From assembly GCF_014635845.1 (NCBI RefSeq), contig NZ_BMDP01000001.1, positions 1,054,001-1,118,000 of the forward strand: a DNA stretch of 64,000 bases, given 5' to 3'. Position 1 is the first letter of the stretch, and every line of letters begins with the position of its first letter. This DNA comes from Oxalicibacterium solurbis (lineage in GTDB: Bacteria > Pseudomonadota > Gammaproteobacteria > Burkholderiales > Burkholderiaceae_D). Positions 42,938 to 52,503 of the stretch are shown one piece after another. The position numbers and the translations under genes are program-made. A model generated the notes under the pieces. The model saw only the letters and a list, made by a program, of their open reading frames with translations. It searched no databases and was not told the DNA's origin.

Positions 42938-43864
42938 ATGGACAAACTCGATGCCATGCGGCTGTTCACGCGCATCGTGGAGCGCCGCAGCTTCACGCTG
43001 GCGGCGAACGACACCGGCGTGCCGCGCTCGACGGTCACGCAGGTGATCCGGCAACTGGAAGAAAGACTGGGCGTACGACTGCTGCAGCGAACCACGCGCA
43101 CGGTGAAACCGACGCTGGACGGCGAGGCGTACTACCGCCGTTGTCTGGCAATTCTCGATGACGTCGAAGATGCCGAAGGCGCATTCAGCGGCGCGATGCC
43201 GAAAGGCATGCTGCGCGTGGAAGTGCAAGGCACGCTGGCACGCCATTTCCTGATGCCGGCGTTGCCGGCTTTTTTCGCGCAGCATCCCGAAATCGAACTG
43301 TCGATGAGCGAAAGCGACCGCTGGGTCGATCTGGTACAGGAAGGCATGGATTGCGCGCTGCGTTACGGCAAGCTGCCGGACAGCGACCTGATCGCGCGCC
43401 AGGTGGCGATGCTGGAGCGCGTGACCTGCGGCACGCCGGAATACTTCGACAAGTACGGCATGCCGACCGACATCTCCTCGTTCGACGGTCATCGCATGGT
43501 CGGCATCCGCCTGATCTCGACCGGCAGTCTGATGCCATTGGAATTCACCGGCGGCGCAGCGCACGAAAGCGTGATGCTGCCGGCGACCTTGTCGGTCACC
43601 GGACCGGAAAGCTATCTGGCCGGCATCCGTCTCGGGCTGGGAATCGCGCAAGTGCCGCGATTCCATATCGAGGAAGACCTGAAAAGCGGCCGGCTGGTCA
43701 CCGTACTGCACGATCGCCCGCCGCCATCGGCGCCGGTGTCGCTGGTCTATCCGCGCAACCGGCAGTTGTCGCCGCGCGTGCGCGTGTTTCTCGATTGGGC
43801 GACGCAGGAATTCGCGCGGAAGAATTCGCCGGTAACGACCGATGTTTCACAACATCATGCGTGA
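42938..43864 (+). CDS. LysR-family transcriptional regulator
   Basis: A 308-residue LysR regulator. The helix-turn-helix (residues about 18-50) reads FTLAANDTGVPRSTVTQVIRQLEERLGVRLLQRTTR, and the effector domain (about 90-290) includes LRVEVQGTLARHFLMPALPAF, EIELSMSESDRWVDLVQEGMD and ESYLAGIRLGLGIAQVPRF. It belongs to the CrgA/DsdC-like branch often found divergent from an SDR, as here at 41993, and is likely to control that gene. The AraC gene overlaps its 3' end by 23 bases. Confidence 0.93.
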   Translation: MDKLDAMRLFTRIVERRSFTLAANDTGVPRSTVTQVIRQLEERLGVRLLQRTTRTVKPTLDGEAYYRRCLAILDDVEDAEGAFSGAMPKGMLRVEVQGTLARHFLMPALPAFFAQHPEIELSMSESDRWVDLVQEGMDCALRYGKLPDSDLIARQVAMLERVTCGTPEYFDKYGMPTDISSFDGHRMVGIRLISTGSLMPLEFTGGAAHESVMLPATLSVTGPESYLAGIRLGLGIAQVPRFHIEEDLKSGRLVTVLHDRPPPSAPVSLVYPRNRQLSPRVRVFLDWATQEFARKNSPVTTDVSQHHA

Positions 43865-44408
43865 AACTTTTTCGCGAAACCTCTCCGCAAAATCTGCGGC
43901 GGCATCCGGCAAGCGTGACGCAGATCGGGCGAACCAGGATCCAAGGCTGCTGCGCCGCCTGCTGCGCGCCAAGGACAGGATGGACGCGGCGTCGCACGAA
44001 GCATGGCCGGTCGCACGTTTGGCGGAAGTAAGCGACGTGTCCGCCGACCACTTTGCCCACGCCTTCAAGCAGGCCTTCGGCATTCCGCCGCATCGCTATC
44101 TGCTGACGCGACGCATCGAACGCGCGACGGCGCTGCTGCGCGATACGAAACTGTCGATCACCGACATTGCATTTCAAACCGGATGGGAAAGCCTGGGTAC
44201 ATTCGGTCGTACCTTTCGCGATATCACTGGCGAAAGTCCGAGTGCGAACCGGGCGCGTGCAAAAGCGGCGATGCAAGGATTGGCGGAAGTGCCGGGCTGC
44301 ATCGTCGCCGCATCGCATCGCCCCGATCTCACGATCGCAGTTTCGGAGAAGCGACGCCAGACAGCGGCCGGTATAAAGAAACCCTCTTCAAAAAAGGAGG
44401 TTCCATGA
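43842..44408 (+). CDS. AraC-type helix-turn-helix regulator
   Basis: A 188-residue regulator with no sensor domain of any size. The AraC DNA-binding region is at about residues 50-135: AHEAWPVARLAEVSDVSADHF-like first helix-turn-helix, FKQAFGIPPHRYLLTRRIERATALL and LSITDIAFQTGWESLGTFGRTFRDITGESP as the second. The N-terminus is basic and the C-terminal 50 residues are unusual. It overlaps the LysR stop and its own stop overlaps the VOC start (ATGA), so it is cotranscribed with the VOC gene. ATG at 43857 is a possible shorter start. Confidence 0.88.
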   Translation: MFHNIMRETFSRNLSAKSAAASGKRDADRANQDPRLLRRLLRAKDRMDAASHEAWPVARLAEVSDVSADHFAHAFKQAFGIPPHRYLLTRRIERATALLRDTKLSITDIAFQTGWESLGTFGRTFRDITGESPSANRARAKAAMQGLAEVPGCIVAASHRPDLTIAVSEKRRQTAAGIKKPSSKKEVP

Positions 44409-44815
44409 AACAAGGTATTCAAGTGGTCGGGCTGTATGTGCGGGATCAGGACGAAGCGCTAGCCTTCTACGTCGACAAGCTTGGCTTCCGCATTCACACG
44501 GATGTCAGGAACGGCGACTATCGCTGGCTGACGGTGCAGCATCCGGATCAACCGTCATTCCAACTTGGCCTATTCTTGCCTGGACCGCCGGTGCTGGATG
44601 CAGCGACGGCGCAAGCCGCCCGCGAGCTCGTCGCAAAAGGCGCGATGCCGCCGCTGGTACTGGCCGTCGATGACTGCCGCGCCGCTTGCAATCGCATGCA
44701 TGCGCAGGGTGTGGAATTTACGCAGGACCCCGTCGAACGCTACGGCACCGTCGATGCCGGTTTTCGCGATCCTTCCGGCAATGGGTGGAAGATGATCGAG
44801 GTACGTTCGAAGTAG
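44405..44815 (+). CDS. VOC-superfamily (glyoxalase-fold) protein
   Basis: A 136-residue vicinal-oxygen-chelate protein: GIQVVGLYVRDQDEALAFYVDKLGFRI, VQHPDQPSFQLGLFLP, VLAVDDCRAACNRMHAQGVEFTQDP and DAGFRDPSGNGWKMIEV. Two beta-alpha-beta repeats as in glyoxalase, dioxygenase and bleomycin-binding folds; the usual metal ligands are not clear. Strong ribosome site AAAGGAGG before the ATG. It is coupled to the AraC gene, which probably regulates it. Substrate unknown. Confidence 0.88.
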   Translation: MKQGIQVVGLYVRDQDEALAFYVDKLGFRIHTDVRNGDYRWLTVQHPDQPSFQLGLFLPGPPVLDAATAQAARELVAKGAMPPLVLAVDDCRAACNRMHAQGVEFTQDPVERYGTVDAGFRDPSGNGWKMIEVRSK

Positions 44816-44875
44816 GTCGCGCAGGCAAAGCAGATATCAAGGCACGATGAAGCGCCCGCCTCCATCGTGCGCAAG

Positions 44876-46729
44876 TCAGCCGTTGACAACCAGTTCCTCG
44901 TCCACCTCCTCGCCGAGGAATCCGCCACTCTGGTGTGCCCACAGGCGTGCATACAAACCGCCCTGCGCCAGCAGTTCGCGATGCGTGCCTTCTTCGACGA
45001 TGCGTCCCTTGTCCAACACGATCAGTCGATCCATCGCCGCAATCGTCGATAGCCGGTGCGCAATGGCGACCACCGTCTTGCCTTCCATCAGGTTGTACAG
45101 GCTGGCCTGGATCGCCGCCTCCGCTTCCGAATCGAGCGCGCTGGTCGCTTCGTCGAGCAGCAGGATGGGCGCATCCTTCAGCATCACGCGCGCGATCGCG
45201 ATGCGCTGGCGTTGACCGCCGGACAGTTTCACGCCACGTTCACCGACGTGCGCGTCGTAACCGACGCGGCCTTTGGCGTCGCCCAGCGTGCCAATGAATT
45301 CGTGCGCTTCGGCGCGCTTGGCGGCATCGACCATGTCGTGCTCGTCTGCATCGGGACGGCCATAGAGAATGTTGTCGCGCACCGAGCGATGCAGCAGCGA
45401 CGTATCCTGCGTCACCATGCCGATCTGCGCGCGCAGGCTGTTTTGCGTCACGTGCGCAACGTCCTGGCCGTCGATCAGAATGCGACCTTCTTCCAGATCG
45501 TAGAAGCGCAGCAGCAGGTTGACGATGGTCGACTTGCCGGCACCGGAACGACCGACCAGACCGACTTTCTCGCCGGCGCGTATCGTCAGGTTGAATCCTG
45601 CGATGACGGGACGGCCGCTACCGTACGAGAAGCCGACCTCGTCGAATTTCAGTTCGCCTTTCGTCACCTTCAACGGCACGGCGTCGGCCGCATCGGTCAC
45701 TGCATGGTGGCGCGACAGCGTGTTGATACCGTCCTGCACGGTGCCGACCTGCTCGAACAGCGATGCCATTTCCCACATCACCCAGTGCGACATGCCGTTC
45801 AGCCGCAAGGCCATCGCGGTTGCCGCCGCCACTGCGCCGACACCGATCTGCCCCAGCGTCCACAGCCACAACGCCACACCCGCAGTGCCGAGAATCAGCA
45901 GCATGCTGAGCGTGTGGTTGACGACTTCGAAGCCGCTGACCAGTCGCATCTGGCCATGCACCGTCACCAGGAATTCCTTCATCGCGCTGCGGGCATAACC
46001 GGCTTCACGGCCGGCGTGCGAAAACAGTTTGACGGTGCCGATGTTGGTGTACGCATCGGTGATGCGGCCCGTCATCAGCGAGCGCGCATCGGCCTGCATG
46101 CGCGACACCTTGCCCAGCCGCGGCACGAACCATTTCAGCGCAATCGCGTAACAGGTCGCCCATGCCAGAAACGGCACCAGTAGCCAGCGGTCGAAAGTGC
46201 CGACCACGCTGGTCAGCGTGACGAAATAGATGACGACAAAGACGAGAATGTCGCCGGTGATCATGCAGACGTCGCGCACTGCCAGCGCGGTCTGCATCAC
46301 CTTGGCGGCGATGCGGCCGGCAAACTCGTCCTGATAGAAACCCATGCTCTGGTTCAGCATCAGCCGGTGGAAATTCCAGCGCAGCTGCATCGGGAAATTG
46401 CCGGCCAGCGTCTGGTGCTTGAAGAAAGTCTGCAAGGCGACCAGCACCGTGCTCAGCAGCACGATGCCGCCGAGCAGCAGCAATGTGCCGCGTTCCTGCT
46501 GCCACAACTGCGCCGGCTCGACCTTGCCGAGCCAGTCGACCACATGTCCCATCATCGCGAACAGCAGCGCCTCGAAGGCACCGGTCATCGCGGTCAGCAG
46601 CGTCATCGCGAGGATGTAGCGGCGCGCACCCTTGGTGCAGGCCCAGATGAACGCGACGAAGCCCGAAGGCGGCGTGGCGGGTTGCGCATCCTGATACGGA
46701 TGCAGCAGGTTTTCAAACCAGCGAAGCAT
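44876..46729 (-). CDS. ABC exporter, fused membrane and ATPase domains
   Basis: A 617-residue half-transporter from the ATG reading out of 46729 (MLRWFENLLHPYQ). The membrane domain (about residues 25-330) has six hydrophobic helices; the ATPase domain (about 360-600) has Walker A VGRSGAGKSTIVNLL, signature KLSGGQRQRIAIARVML, Walker B APILLLDEATSALDSE and AIAHRLSTI. It resembles multidrug/lipid exporters such as MsbA/YheI/Lmr types and should dimerise. Cargo unknown. The frame is open to 46918, but that extension has no family character. Confidence 0.93.
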   Translation of the reverse strand: MLRWFENLLHPYQDAQPATPPSGFVAFIWACTKGARRYILAMTLLTAMTGAFEALLFAMMGHVVDWLGKVEPAQLWQQERGTLLLLGGIVLLSTVLVALQTFFKHQTLAGNFPMQLRWNFHRLMLNQSMGFYQDEFAGRIAAKVMQTALAVRDVCMITGDILVFVVIYFVTLTSVVGTFDRWLLVPFLAWATCYAIALKWFVPRLGKVSRMQADARSLMTGRITDAYTNIGTVKLFSHAGREAGYARSAMKEFLVTVHGQMRLVSGFEVVNHTLSMLLILGTAGVALWLWTLGQIGVGAVAAATAMALRLNGMSHWVMWEMASLFEQVGTVQDGINTLSRHHAVTDAADAVPLKVTKGELKFDEVGFSYGSGRPVIAGFNLTIRAGEKVGLVGRSGAGKSTIVNLLLRFYDLEEGRILIDGQDVAHVTQNSLRAQIGMVTQDTSLLHRSVRDNILYGRPDADEHDMVDAAKRAEAHEFIGTLGDAKGRVGYDAHVGERGVKLSGGQRQRIAIARVMLKDAPILLLDEATSALDSEAEAAIQASLYNLMEGKTVVAIAHRLSTIAAMDRLIVLDKGRIVEEGTHRELLAQGGLYARLWAHQSGGFLGEEVDEELVVNG

Positions 46730-47600
46730 GCATTTCTCCAAATCGGTCCGGCACGCGGGAATTTTTATGTTTCGCGCATACGGGACGCACGGCAGGGACA
46801 GCAAAGGCGGACGATCGGGGCGCACGCAAGGCATTGCAGACAACGAACAGCACGCGGCGAACGGCAGAAGACGAAATTCTTGCACATCCCCGGCATCGGT
46901 GCATTGCATGCCGGCCATCGATAATCATCAACAAACGCGATGCGATGCAACGATCCGCAATCAGCCATGCGCAACCGTGCATGAGAGCGCAGGGCCATCC
47001 GTCCATACCGGCACACAGCGGGACACGACCATACGCATCGTTGCATCCGACGTATGCGGACGATCGCCGTACATCATCCACGATGCGTGAAATTTTCGTT
47101 AAATTGCCTGCCGGCACGAAGGCGTGTCTGGTATCATGCGCAGGGTAGTTGTCCGGCGAAATACACAGAGCAATCGCGTTTTTGGCCGGCCTTCCGGCAT
47201 GAAGCAATCTGCATCATGCCTCACCGACACCGGATATCGGACGATCGAATTTCATTCGGCCCGACCGATGTTCCACAAATACCAGTACATTTCCCGATAC
47301 AGGACGCACCCGCAGGCAGCGTCCGTTCGGCTCGGCAGCAAAACCATGCAAGTGCACCAGGCAAGAAAGACGGCAGAAGGCAATCCGCCTGCCTGCTGTC
47401 TACCCGGGACGGCGCTGCACGGCTTGCACGTCATCGCATGCGATCGTAAAAGAAGGAGAACTGCACAGACAACCGGTTGTACACAGCGGTCCGAACGAGA
47501 CGCCGCCGCCGGCGAAATTCGCTCGTCGATCTGCATTCCGTAAAACCCGTGCCGTCCGGCGTTGTCCGACCGGCTGTTATTCCTGGATGTTTTCCTGCGC
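46730..47600. promoter_or_regulatory. Long non-coding region upstream of the mrp operon
   Basis: About 870 bases with no convincing gene. Short open frames here lack ribosome sites, family similarity or codon bias. An extended -10 element, TG-G-TATCAT (47129-47137), could start transcription toward mrpA, which would leave a leader of about 450 bases. AAGGAG at 47453-47458 precedes no usable start codon. The ABC exporter promoter should lie in the left part. No known riboswitch fold was recognised by eye. Confidence 0.45.
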
Positions 47601-50534
47601 ATGCCTATAGTTGCCCCCGAATCCCTGCTGCTTCTTTCTCTGATCGCGGTTCCCTTCCTGGGAAGCGTCGTCGCCGCCTGCATGCCGGCCGATGCGCGCA
47701 ACCGGGAATCGCTGCTGGCCGGCGGCGTCGCACTGTACGGCCTGCTGGTCGCCATTTATCTGTATCAGTACATCGGCGACGGCCAGACCGTCCGCTATTC
47801 GGCCGAATGGATACCGGCCTTCGGCCTTGAGTTTTTATTACGCCTCGACGGACTGGCCTGGCTGTTCGTGATGCTGGTGCTGGGCGTCGGCCTGCTGGTG
47901 GTGCTGTATGCGCGCTACTACATGTCCGACGAAGACCCGGTGCCGCGCTTCTTTGCCTTCCTGCTCGCCTTCATGGGTTCGATGCTGGGCGTGGTCCTGT
48001 CGGGCAACCTGATCCAGCTCGTGGTGTTCTGGGAACTGACGAGCGTCACCTCCTTCCTGCTGATCGGCTACTGGCATCACCGCATCGACGCGCGGCGCGG
48101 CGCGCGCATGGCGTTCACGGTGACGGCCACCGGCGGCCTGTGCCTGCTGTGCGGCGTGCTGATCCTCGGCCACATCGCCGGCAGTTACGATCTCGATGCG
48201 GTGCTGGCGGCGGGCGACACGATACGCGAGCACAAGCTCTATCTGGCTGCACTGGTGCTGATCGGCCTCGGCGCGCTGACCAAGAGTGCGCAGTTCCCTT
48301 TCCATTTCTGGCTGCCGCATGCGATGGCGGCGCCAACGCCGGTATCGTCCTATCTGCATTCGGCGACCATGGTGAAGGCTGGCATCTTCCTGCTGATGCG
48401 CCTGTGGCCGGCATTGTCGGGCACACCGGAATGGACCTGGCTGATCGCCGGCGCCGGCGTCTGCACACTGCTGATCGGTTCCTTCGTCGCCATCTTCCAG
48501 CATGACCTGAAAGGCTTGCTGGCCTATTCGACCATCAGTCATCTCGGCCTGATCACCACGCTGCTCGGCATCGGCACGCCGCTGGGCGTGGTGGCCGCCA
48601 TCTTCCATACGCTGAACCACGCGATCTTCAAGGCTTCGCTGTTCATGGCGGCCGGCATCATCGATCACGAAACCGGCACGCGCGACATGCGCGTGCTGCG
48701 CGGCCTGCGCAAGGCCTTGCCGATCACCGGCACGCTGGCGATCGTGGCCAGCGCTTCGATGGCCGGCGTGCCGCTGCTCAACGGTTTCCTGTCCAAGGAA
48801 ATGTTCTTCGCCGAAACACTGATCGTCGGCGGCAACGACAACTGGTGGATGTCGTATGCCGCAGTGGCGATGGGCATCTTCAGCGTCGCCTATTCGCTGC
48901 GCTTCATCAGCGTGTTCTTCGGCAAACTGCCCGACGATCTGCCCAAGGAACCGCACGAGCCGCCGCGCTGGATGCGCTTTCCGGTGGAACTGCTCGTGTT
49001 GCTGTGCCTGGTGGTCGGCATCATTCCCGGCATCAGCGCCGGTCCTTACCTGCATCAAGCGGTGGAAGCCGTGCTCGGCGCGCAGACGCCTGAGTACAGC
49101 CTCGCGATGTGGCATGGCTTCAACCTGCCGCTGGTGATGAGCTTCGTCGCGCTCGGCGGCGGCATCCTGTTCTACATCATCCTGCGCAAATATTTCACGC
49201 TGCAGCAGCGCGCCGACGTACCGGTGCTGTACCGCCTGTCAGGTGCGCAGGCCTACGAAACCACCATGCTGCGCCTGACTTCGAGCGCCAGCCTGCTGCT
49301 GAAATGGCTGAGCACGCGCCGCCTGCAACCGCAGCTGTTCCTGATGATCGCGGCCATGCTGGCGGTGCCGTATCTGCTGGTCGGACCGATACCGCTGTTG
49401 AAGCCGGCCGCCTTCGCCGATATCGATCCGCTGTTCGCCATCACCTGGGTGGTCGGTTGCGCCTGCGCCGTCACGGCAGCGTGGCAGGCCAAGTACCATC
49501 GTCTGGCCGCGCTGATCCTGGTCGGCGGCGTCGGCGTGGTCGTCAGCATGACCTTCCTCTGGCTGTCGGCTCCCGATCTGGCGCTGACACAGCTGATGGT
49601 CGAAACCGTCACCACCGTGCTGATCCTGCTCGGCCTGCGCTGGCTGCCGCGCCGCCTGCCGCCGAAGGAATTACAGGATGGCCTGCAGATTCCGCGTTCG
49701 GTCTGGCTGCGCCGTTCGCGCGATCTCGGACTGGCGATGCTCGGCGGCCTCGCCATCGCCGGCATCAGCTACACGGTGCTGATGCATCCGCAACCGGACA
49801 GCATCGGCAACTATTTCCTCGCGCGCGCGCTGCCTGAAGGCGGCGGCACCAATGTCGTCAATGTGCTGCTGGTGGATTTCCGCGGCTTCGACACGATGGG
49901 CGAAATCACCGTGCTGTCCATCGTCGCGCTGACCGTCTATGCGCTGCTGCGCCGCTTCCGCCCGGCGCCGGAAAGCATCGTCATTCCAGAACAGCAGAGC
50001 AACAACGTCGACCCTGCCGCATCGCAAACGCCGGCCGAGCAGTTCGAGCACGGGCATCTGCACATTCCGGGCGTATATCTGCGCTTCCTGCTGCCGTTCA
50101 TGGGCGTCATCGTCGTCTACTTCTTCATGCGCGGCCACAACCTGCCGGGCGGCGGCTTCGTCGCCGGCCTGATCTTCTCGGTCGCCATCATCGTGCAGCA
50201 CATGATCGCCGGCACCGCATGGATGGAAGAACACATCCGCCTGCGTCCGCTGCGCTGGATTTCATGGGGACTGTTGACGGCCTGCGCGACCGGCCTCGGC
50301 GCGCTCGCATTCGGCTTCCCGTTCCTGACCAGTCATACCGCGCATCTGCATCTGCCGCTGCTGGGCGAAGTGCACGTGCCGAGCGCCTTCGTGTTCGATC
50401 TCGGCGTGTTTTTCGTCGTGGTCGGTTCCACCATGCTGATCCTCATCGCGCTGGCGCACCAGACCGTCCGCAGCCGCCGTCCGCAGGCGGGTGCTCCCGA
50501 TACCGTTGTTCTACCCAAGCGAGAGGTACTCTGA
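47601..50534 (+). CDS. mrpA: Na+(K+)/H+ antiporter subunit A fused to subunit B
   Basis: A 977-residue inner-membrane protein. The first part (to about 790) is the MrpA/NuoL-like channel subunit: GIIDHETGTRDMRVLRGLRK, MAGVPLLNGFLSKEMFFAE, PFHFWLPHAMAAPTPVSSYLHSATMVKAG, with many helices. The end (about 840-960: YLRFLLPFMGVIVVYFFMRGHNLPGGGFVAG, HMIAGTAWMEE) is the MrpB domain, so this is the fused type seen in PhaAB of rhizobia. It exchanges Na+ or K+ for protons and takes part in pH, salt and bile tolerance. ATG at 47601 was chosen; a TTG at 47562 would add 13 residues. Its stop overlaps the MrpC start. Confidence 0.95.
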   Translation: MPIVAPESLLLLSLIAVPFLGSVVAACMPADARNRESLLAGGVALYGLLVAIYLYQYIGDGQTVRYSAEWIPAFGLEFLLRLDGLAWLFVMLVLGVGLLVVLYARYYMSDEDPVPRFFAFLLAFMGSMLGVVLSGNLIQLVVFWELTSVTSFLLIGYWHHRIDARRGARMAFTVTATGGLCLLCGVLILGHIAGSYDLDAVLAAGDTIREHKLYLAALVLIGLGALTKSAQFPFHFWLPHAMAAPTPVSSYLHSATMVKAGIFLLMRLWPALSGTPEWTWLIAGAGVCTLLIGSFVAIFQHDLKGLLAYSTISHLGLITTLLGIGTPLGVVAAIFHTLNHAIFKASLFMAAGIIDHETGTRDMRVLRGLRKALPITGTLAIVASASMAGVPLLNGFLSKEMFFAETLIVGGNDNWWMSYAAVAMGIFSVAYSLRFISVFFGKLPDDLPKEPHEPPRWMRFPVELLVLLCLVVGIIPGISAGPYLHQAVEAVLGAQTPEYSLAMWHGFNLPLVMSFVALGGGILFYIILRKYFTLQQRADVPVLYRLSGAQAYETTMLRLTSSASLLLKWLSTRRLQPQLFLMIAAMLAVPYLLVGPIPLLKPAAFADIDPLFAITWVVGCACAVTAAWQAKYHRLAALILVGGVGVVVSMTFLWLSAPDLALTQLMVETVTTVLILLGLRWLPRRLPPKELQDGLQIPRSVWLRRSRDLGLAMLGGLAIAGISYTVLMHPQPDSIGNYFLARALPEGGGTNVVNVLLVDFRGFDTMGEITVLSIVALTVYALLRRFRPAPESIVIPEQQSNNVDPAASQTPAEQFEHGHLHIPGVYLRFLLPFMGVIVVYFFMRGHNLPGGGFVAGLIFSVAIIVQHMIAGTAWMEEHIRLRPLRWISWGLLTACATGLGALAFGFPFLTSHTAHLHLPLLGEVHVPSAFVFDLGVFFVVVGSTMLILIALAHQTVRSRRPQAGAPDTVVLPKREVL

Positions 50535-50878
50535 TGGAAATTGTCATTTCTCTCGCCATCGGCGTGCTGTTCGGCTCCGGCATCTGGCTGATCCTGCGTC
50601 CGCGCAGCTTCCAGGTGCTGACGGGCCTGATGCTGATGTCGTATGCCGTCAACCTCTTCATCTTCATCATGGGCCGCCTGTGGGTCGACAAGGCGCCGCT
50701 GACGCTGGGCGGCGGCACTGTCGATCCGACCATGTACAGCGATCCGCTGCCGCAGGCGCTGGTGCTGACGGCGATCGTGATCGGCTTCGCCACCACCGCG
50801 CTCTATCTGGTCGTGATGATCGGTTCGCGCGGCCTGACCGGCACCGACCACGTCGACGGCGAGGAGCCCGATCAATGA
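50534..50878 (+). CDS. mrpC: Antiporter subunit C
   Basis: A 114-residue NuoK-like membrane protein with three helices (SLAIGVLFGSGIWLIL, VLTGLMLMSYAVNLFIFIMG, ALVLTAIVIGFATTALYLVVM). The DPLPQALVLTAIVIG motif is diagnostic of MrpC/MnhC. ATG overlaps the mrpA stop and its own stop overlaps mrpD, so translation is coupled through the operon. Confidence 0.95.
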   Translation: MEIVISLAIGVLFGSGIWLILRPRSFQVLTGLMLMSYAVNLFIFIMGRLWVDKAPLTLGGGTVDPTMYSDPLPQALVLTAIVIGFATTALYLVVMIGSRGLTGTDHVDGEEPDQ

Positions 50879-52503
50879 ATCTGCATTGGGTCCAGCAACT
50901 GATCATCCTGCCGGTGCTGCTACCGCTGCTGTGCGGCGCCGTGCTGACCATGATCAATGAAAATCGCCACCATCTGAAATTCGGCATCAACTTCGCCGCC
51001 GTCGCGATCCAGTTCGTCATCGCCGTCAGCCTGATGCAGCTGACCGACAGCGGCATGTGGCACGACGGCATCGGCATCTATCTGGCCGCCAACTGGTCGG
51101 CGCCGTTCGGCATCGCGCTCGCCGCCGACCGCCTGGCTGCGCTGATGCTGCTGCTGACTTCGCTAATGGCCGGCGCGGCGCTGCTGTTTTCGGCCACCCG
51201 CTGGAGCCGCATCGGCGTGCACTTCCACTCGCTGTTCCAATTCCTGCTGATGGGCATCAACGGCGCCTTCCTGACGCACGACCTGTTCAATCTGTTCGTG
51301 TTCTTCGAAGTCATGCTGGCGGCTTCCTACGGCCTGCTGCTGCATGGTTACAACGCGACACGCCTGCGCGCCGGCATGCAGTACATCGCGATCAATCTCG
51401 CCGCTTCGCTGCTGTTCCTGATCGGCGTGGCGCTGATCTACGCCAGCAGCGGCACCCTCAATATGGCCGATCTGGCCGGCCGCATCGGCAGCATCACCGG
51501 CGAGGACCTGTTCCTGCTGAAGACCGGCGTGGCCGTGCTGGCGATCGCCTTCCTGACCAAGAGCGCGATGTGGCCGCTCGGCTTCTGGCTGCCGACGACG
51601 TACTCCGCCGCCTCGCCGCCGGTCGCCGCCATGCTGGTACTGATGACCAAGGTCGGCGCCTATGTCGTGCTACGTGTGTGGCTGCTGGTGTTCTCGTCCG
51701 ACGCCGGCGAAGCAGCAGGCTACGGCTACACGGCGCTGCTATGGGGCGGCATGGCGACCATCCTGTTCGGCGCCGCCGGCATGCTGGCCAGCGAAGCACT
51801 CGGCCGCATGGCCGGCTATGCCGCCATCGTTTCGTCCGGCACGCTGCTGGCCGTGGTCGGCTACGGGCAGGCATCGCTGGTGACGGCCGGTCTCTACTAT
51901 CTGCTCGGCTCGACGCTGGCGGTCGGCGCCTTCATGCTGCTGATCGAATTGATCGAACGCATCCGCAAACCCGGTGCTTCGATATTGGCGGTGACGATGG
52001 AAGCATTCGCCGTCGACGAAGCGCCGGAAGAAACCGCCGGCGTCGGCATTCCGGGCGCGCTGGCCTTTCTCGGCCTGGCCTTTGCCGGCTGCGCACTGGT
52101 GATCACCGGCCTGCCGCCGCTGTCGGGCTTCGTCGCCAAGTTCGGCATGTTCCATGCGCTGCTGCATCCTGACGATCCGAATATCCTGATCAGCGGCACC
52201 ACCTGGGCATTGATGGCACTGATCGTGTTTTCCGGGCTGACCGCCATCATCGCGCTGATGCGTTTCGGCGTGCGTACCTTCTGGGCTTCGGGCGCGATCA
52301 CCGCGCCCAAACTGCATGTGACCGAGGTCGGCTCGATCATGCTGCTGCTGTTGCTGTGCGTTGCACTGACGATACAGGCAGGGCCGATGTTCGACTATCT
52401 GCAACGCACGAGTAACGATCTGCAGCGCCCCGATCACTACGTTGAACAGATCCGCTCGGCACCGGTGGTGCCGGGCGTAGTCCATCCGGGAGCGACGCCA
52501 TGA
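50875..52503 (+). CDS. mrpD: Antiporter subunit D
   Basis: A 542-residue NuoN/M-like membrane subunit, about 14 helices. FFEVMLAASYGLLLHG, a membrane glutamate, and LKTGVAVLAIAFLTKSAMWPLGFWLPTTY (conserved lysine) are the residues that carry protons in this family. TGLPPLSGFVAKFGMF is also typical. It starts inside the mrpC stop codon. Confidence 0.95.
   Translation: MNLHWVQQLIILPVLLPLLCGAVLTMINENRHHLKFGINFAAVAIQFVIAVSLMQLTDSGMWHDGIGIYLAANWSAPFGIALAADRLAALMLLLTSLMAGAALLFSATRWSRIGVHFHSLFQFLLMGINGAFLTHDLFNLFVFFEVMLAASYGLLLHGYNATRLRAGMQYIAINLAASLLFLIGVALIYASSGTLNMADLAGRIGSITGEDLFLLKTGVAVLAIAFLTKSAMWPLGFWLPTTYSAASPPVAAMLVLMTKVGAYVVLRVWLLVFSSDAGEAAGYGYTALLWGGMATILFGAAGMLASEALGRMAGYAAIVSSGTLLAVVGYGQASLVTAGLYYLLGSTLAVGAFMLLIELIERIRKPGASILAVTMEAFAVDEAPEETAGVGIPGALAFLGLAFAGCALVITGLPPLSGFVAKFGMFHALLHPDDPNILISGTTWALMALIVFSGLTAIIALMRFGVRTFWASGAITAPKLHVTEVGSIMLLLLLCVALTIQAGPMFDYLQRTSNDLQRPDHYVEQIRSAPVVPGVVHPGATP

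Noticed and set aside
47054-47543. Short open frames in the gap before mrpA as possible leader peptides
   Set aside because: They lack good ribosome sites and coding character, and AAGGAG at 47453 is not followed by a usable start codon.
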